A model generated the notes under the pieces. The model was not told where the DNA came from, ran no database searches, and was given only the letters and a program-made list of their open reading frames with translations. From an uncultured Christensenella sp. (GTDB lineage: Bacteria > Bacillota > Clostridia > Christensenellales > UBA1242): DNA of 64,000 nucleotides. A program made the position numbers and the translations under genes. The stretch spans positions 234,418 through 298,417 of the forward strand of contig CATKZB010000001.1 in assembly GCA_949841595.1 (NCBI GenBank), read 5' to 3'. How positions within the stretch are numbered: position 1 is the first letter of the stretch; each line of letters starts with the position of its first letter. Below are positions 62,045 through 64,000 of the stretch, in pieces.

Positions 62045-63022
62045 TTAAATTAAATAGTTTTTTGATTTCACAATCAAACTATAATTTTCTTTGTCTACAA
62101 GTGGAGAAATAGTAAATCTATACTTTGGAGTATTAAATAAGTTTTGCAATTCTTCAAAATTTTCATCAGGATTTAACATTAAATTTGCAAAATTATCGAC
62201 TTCTCTTAATTCTTTATTAGAAAAATCCTTTATCTTTTTATCAAAAGCCATTGGACTATATTTATAGTTATATTCCATATTCATGATCGACCAAAAATCT
62301 AAAAATAAATATTTTAATATATCTTCAGGAGTGGAATCTTTCGAACCCAATTGAAGTGTTTCTAAGATTTTAGGATTTTTTCTATACATTATCCACATTT
62401 GTGCAGCCGAATAAAATTGAGATTCTCCAAAATCAAGATATTCATAGGCAATCTTATTTTCATCATATAAAGCAAGTTTCATAAAATCTCTGTCGTATAG
62501 ATCGTCCATATCAAACATTATCCAACGATTTTCTTTTTCTTCCCAATATTCATTAACCCAATGATCAAGATTCTTATTCTTTTTCAAATATCTTCCCCAA
62601 CCGGCTCTTGATCTTGTTGGAATGTTGTTTGCTTTTAAAATTGCACTAGTAAGCACTGAAATATACCTGCATGTTAATACGAGTTTCTTTTCAAAAGGCC
62701 TTTCAAAATAAAAACCTTTGTTATCTCTTCTAAATATCTCATTAAACATTGATGAAGCAGTTAAAAAGATATCATCTTCGGACATAGGTGTTTTAAAATC
62801 AATAACTGATAAATTGCCATACTCTTGAAATTTTTGCCAACCCAATTTAATAGCTTCTTGGATAACTACTCTATGTATTGTCACACTCATTAAATAATGA
62901 CATAGTTCTTTAAGAGATTTATTGCACTTTTTCTCCCATAAATCTATAGCTTCGTCTTTATATTTCCCCAAATCTGTAAATAAACTTGTTGTTTTGTAAA
63001 AATCTATAATTTTATTGTTCAT
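62045..63022 (-). CDS. Transglutaminase-like cysteine protease-fold protein, 325 aa
   Basis: Papain/transglutaminase-type triad: Cys in LVLTCRYISVLTSAILKANN, His in NLDHWVNEYW and Asp in WIMFDMDD, with NIPTRSRAGWGRY between. No signal peptide, so probably intracellular. Start at 63022 is set by AAAGGAAG; an in-frame extension would read through a decayed copy of the neighbouring Nudix gene start. Role unknown. Confidence 0.8.
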   Translation of the reverse strand: MNNKIIDFYKTTSLFTDLGKYKDEAIDLWEKKCNKSLKELCHYLMSVTIHRVVIQEAIKLGWQKFQEYGNLSVIDFKTPMSEDDIFLTASSMFNEIFRRDNKGFYFERPFEKKLVLTCRYISVLTSAILKANNIPTRSRAGWGRYLKKNKNLDHWVNEYWEEKENRWIMFDMDDLYDRDFMKLALYDENKIAYEYLDFGESQFYSAAQMWIMYRKNPKILETLQLGSKDSTPEDILKYLFLDFWSIMNMEYNYKYSPMAFDKKIKDFSNKELREVDNFANLMLNPDENFEELQNLFNTPKYRFTISPLVDKENYSLIVKSKNYLI

Positions 63023-63040
63023 CCAATCTTCCTTTTTACA

Positions 63041-63085
63041 TTTCATCTGTGACAACTTCGATACAATTCCTTCTAAATTAAATAA
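63041..63085. repeat. Nudix 5' end, copy B (decayed)
   Basis: CATCTGTGACAACTTCGATA, then CAATTCCTTCTAAATTAAAT, matching 61981-62035. Lies just upstream of the transglutaminase-like gene and suggests that gene was inserted by duplication of this boundary. Confidence 0.65.
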
Positions 63086-63102
63086 TACTAAACTCAAATT
63101 AT

Positions 63103-63141
63103 TTGACGTTTAAGACAAAAATGAGCAAAAGTGTGAATTTT
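63103..63141. repeat. 39-base direct repeat, copy 1
   Basis: TTGACGTTTAAGACAAAAAT, then GAGCAAAAGTGTGAATTTT; 35 of 39 bases match copy 2 at 63398. Confidence 0.8.
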
Positions 63142-63397
63142 CATTTTTAATAATTTGCTCACTTAAAATCTAATCAGTATTTTGACAAAATTAGTTTGAA
63201 TGTTCCACTTAAAAGTCACGACCAATTCGCTAGCATCGCAGTTTTTTTCATTTTTTAAAATTTGTTAAACGAAAAATATATCACGATGAAAAACTTTTAA
63301 TTTAAACATACAAATTAAAAGTTCGCACAAAATCGCCAACAAAGTGCGATTTTCGCTTGGTGCGACAACAAAAAATTAAACTTCAAGGCGAAACTTT
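63142..63397. other. Non-coding interval with hairpins between direct repeats
   Basis: No convincing gene on either strand. It contains a 12-base inverted repeat, AACTTTTAATTT (63292-63303) / AAATTAAAAGTT (63312-63323). A second, AAAATCGC (63329-63336) / GCGATTTT (63346-63353), has GTGCGA repeated nearby. Flanked by the 39-base direct repeats. Could be a structured RNA or a mobile-element remnant. Confidence 0.5.
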
Positions 63398-63436
63398 TTG
63401 ACGTTAACGACAAAAATGAGCAAAAGTGCAAATTTT
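63398..63436. repeat. 39-base direct repeat, copy 2
   Basis: TTGACGTTAACGACAAAAAT, then GAGCAAAAGTGCAAATTTT. Five bases from the CCA end of tRNA-Trp. Confidence 0.8.
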
Positions 63437-63441
63437 TTGTT

Positions 63442-63515
63442 TGGCAGGGGTGGAAGGAATCGAACCCTCCTCTGGAGTTTTGGAGACTCTTATTCTACCG
63501 ATGAACTACACCCCT
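63442..63515 (-). tRNA. tRNA-Trp (anticodon CCA), CCA encoded
   Basis: Reverse strand: acceptor AGGGGTG / CACCCCT, D-arm GTTCATCGGTAGAAT, anticodon loop CTCCAAA with anticodon CCA, T-arm GAGGG TTCGATT CCTTC, then G and CCA. One A-C mismatch in the anticodon stem. Confidence 0.93.
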
Positions 63516-63530
63516 ATATCTACGTTTTTA

Positions 63531-63560
63531 AGTTTACAATATTTTCAACAAATTTGTCAA
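63531..63560 (-). promoter_or_regulatory. Promoter of tRNA-Trp
   Basis: Reverse strand TTGACA (63555-63560), 18-base spacer, TAAACT (63531-63536). Confidence 0.8.
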
Positions 63561-63576
63561 GATTTTTGATAAAATA

Positions 63577-63610
63577 AATAAAACACCTTTGTTCATAGGT
63601 GTTTTTTATT
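63577..63610 (-). terminator. Terminator after the Fic gene
   Basis: AAACACCT (63581-63588) / AGGTGTTT (63597-63604) with T-rich sequence on the reverse strand. Confidence 0.75.
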
Positions 63611-63626
63611 AATATTATACCAAAAA

Positions 63627-64000
63627 TTAAATTTTGAAATACATTTGATTTTTGCTTGTAGGTTTTTCTGGAATTGTCATTCCAATAAGCCCTGCTTCCA
63701 AAGCTGGAAGAAGATAATTTTTTCTAAATCCAACTCTTGATTTTAAATTAAGTCTATCCATAAGTTCTTGAGCTGTTTGTGGGTATTCTTCCATAACCTG
63801 CATAAGTTTGTTAATTTGAATCTTTAGATGATTATAATGTTGCCTGCTGTTGTTTACAATATCTTTGATAGCGTCATTGATTATTTCAAGCATAAACAAA
63901 ATAAATTCATTTGATTTGCCTTCACTTGTTGAAATTTGAAATGCTTTGTAATATTCTTCTTGATTATCTTTGATTATGCTCTCAATTGGTATCCATTTAA
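63627..64000 (-). CDS. Fic-family protein, C-terminal part (truncated by window edge)
   Basis: The open frame continues through 64000. It reads WIPIESIIKDNQEEYYKAFQ, then SNEFILFMLEIINDAI, the typical end of the Fic core (PVESII-ENQEEYY-AL, F-EFML-AI). A winged-helix tail follows (AQELMDRLNLKSRVGFRKNY, IPEKPTSKNQMYFKI). The HPFxxGNGR active site would lie beyond the edge. Such proteins AMPylate targets. Confidence 0.82.
   Translation of the reverse strand, partial: KWIPIESIIKDNQEEYYKAFQISTSEGKSNEFILFMLEIINDAIKDIVNNSRQHYNHLKIQINKLMQVMEEYPQTAQELMDRLNLKSRVGFRKNYLLPALEAGLIGMTIPEKPTSKNQMYFKI

Noticed and set aside
1..64000. CRISPR arrays, insertion sequences, rRNA
   Set aside because: No regularly spaced repeats, transposase motifs or rRNA sequence were seen when reading through the window.

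Overview
The window looks like a chromosomal segment of an AT-rich, low-GC, Gram-positive-type anaerobe, most likely an uncultured member of the Clostridia. The evidence is pyruvate:ferredoxin oxidoreductase, a meso-DAP-type MurE, McsB/ClpC protein-arginine phosphorylation genes, DnaD- and DnaC/DnaI-type helicase loaders, a T-box leader in front of thrS, consensus TTGACA/TATAAT promoters and AGGAGG ribosome binding sites. A YtxC-like gene and a possible SpoVM-like mini-gene hint at present or past sporulation. No rRNA, prophage, insertion sequence or CRISPR array was seen.

Layout. 1-8.4 kb: 5' part of a type II topoisomerase B subunit (runs off the left edge), two small membrane proteins, murG, a subtilisin-like protease with a small partner, an NPL-repeat protein, a degenerate ABC ATPase, a lipoprotein, an unknown protein and the ribosome hibernation factor. 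8.4-15.3 kb: a leftward stress block (degenerate amidohydrolase - tex - 48-residue McsA-like zinc protein - mcsB - clpC). 15.4-19.6 kb: dinB, then secD-secF and a TIGR04086-type membrane protein. 19.7-28 kb: a leftward cell-wall/division cluster (ddl, murE-mraY-murD-ftsW-murA-ftsQ) lacking murF, murG and murC; murG sits alone about 17 kb away. 28.2-30.6 kb: fakA, an Asp23-family gene and rpmB.

30.7-36.2 kb: a giant secreted surface protein with GLUG repeats, an InlB-type repeat and carbohydrate-binding-like modules. It is interrupted by a frameshift at a G-tract and also contains an in-frame G9 tract. 36.3-41 kb: a SpoVM-like peptide, a thioredoxin-reductase-like flavoprotein without an NADPH motif, yajC, T-box-thrS and ytxC. 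41-43 kb: two lipoproteins with InlB-like and Ig-like repeats. 43-53 kb: truA, PFOR, a glycerophosphodiesterase, a marR-degV operon with an operator over its own promoter, glmS, rsmD and alr.

53-64 kb: a more accessory stretch. It holds a ribbon-helix-helix protein, tRNA-Lys, a tandem pair of guanylate-kinase-like proteins with altered P-loops, a gene remnant, a GT4 glycosyltransferase, a GNAT, an M1 peptidase lipoprotein, the dnaD-dnaC loader operon, an MBL hydrolase, a Nudix hydrolase, a transglutaminase-like protein, tRNA-Trp and the C-terminus of a Fic protein (runs off the right edge).

How the genes fit together: most of the window serves envelope construction and secretion (Mur/Fts/Ddl/Alr/GlmS, SecDF-YajC), with fatty-acid uptake (FakA plus a DegV/FakB-like protein under a MarR regulator) and proteostasis (McsB-ClpC). 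The most unusual theme is G/C homopolymers in an otherwise AT-rich sequence. They occur inside promoter spacers of envelope or unknown genes and inside the giant surface gene, which suggests slipped-strand phase variation.
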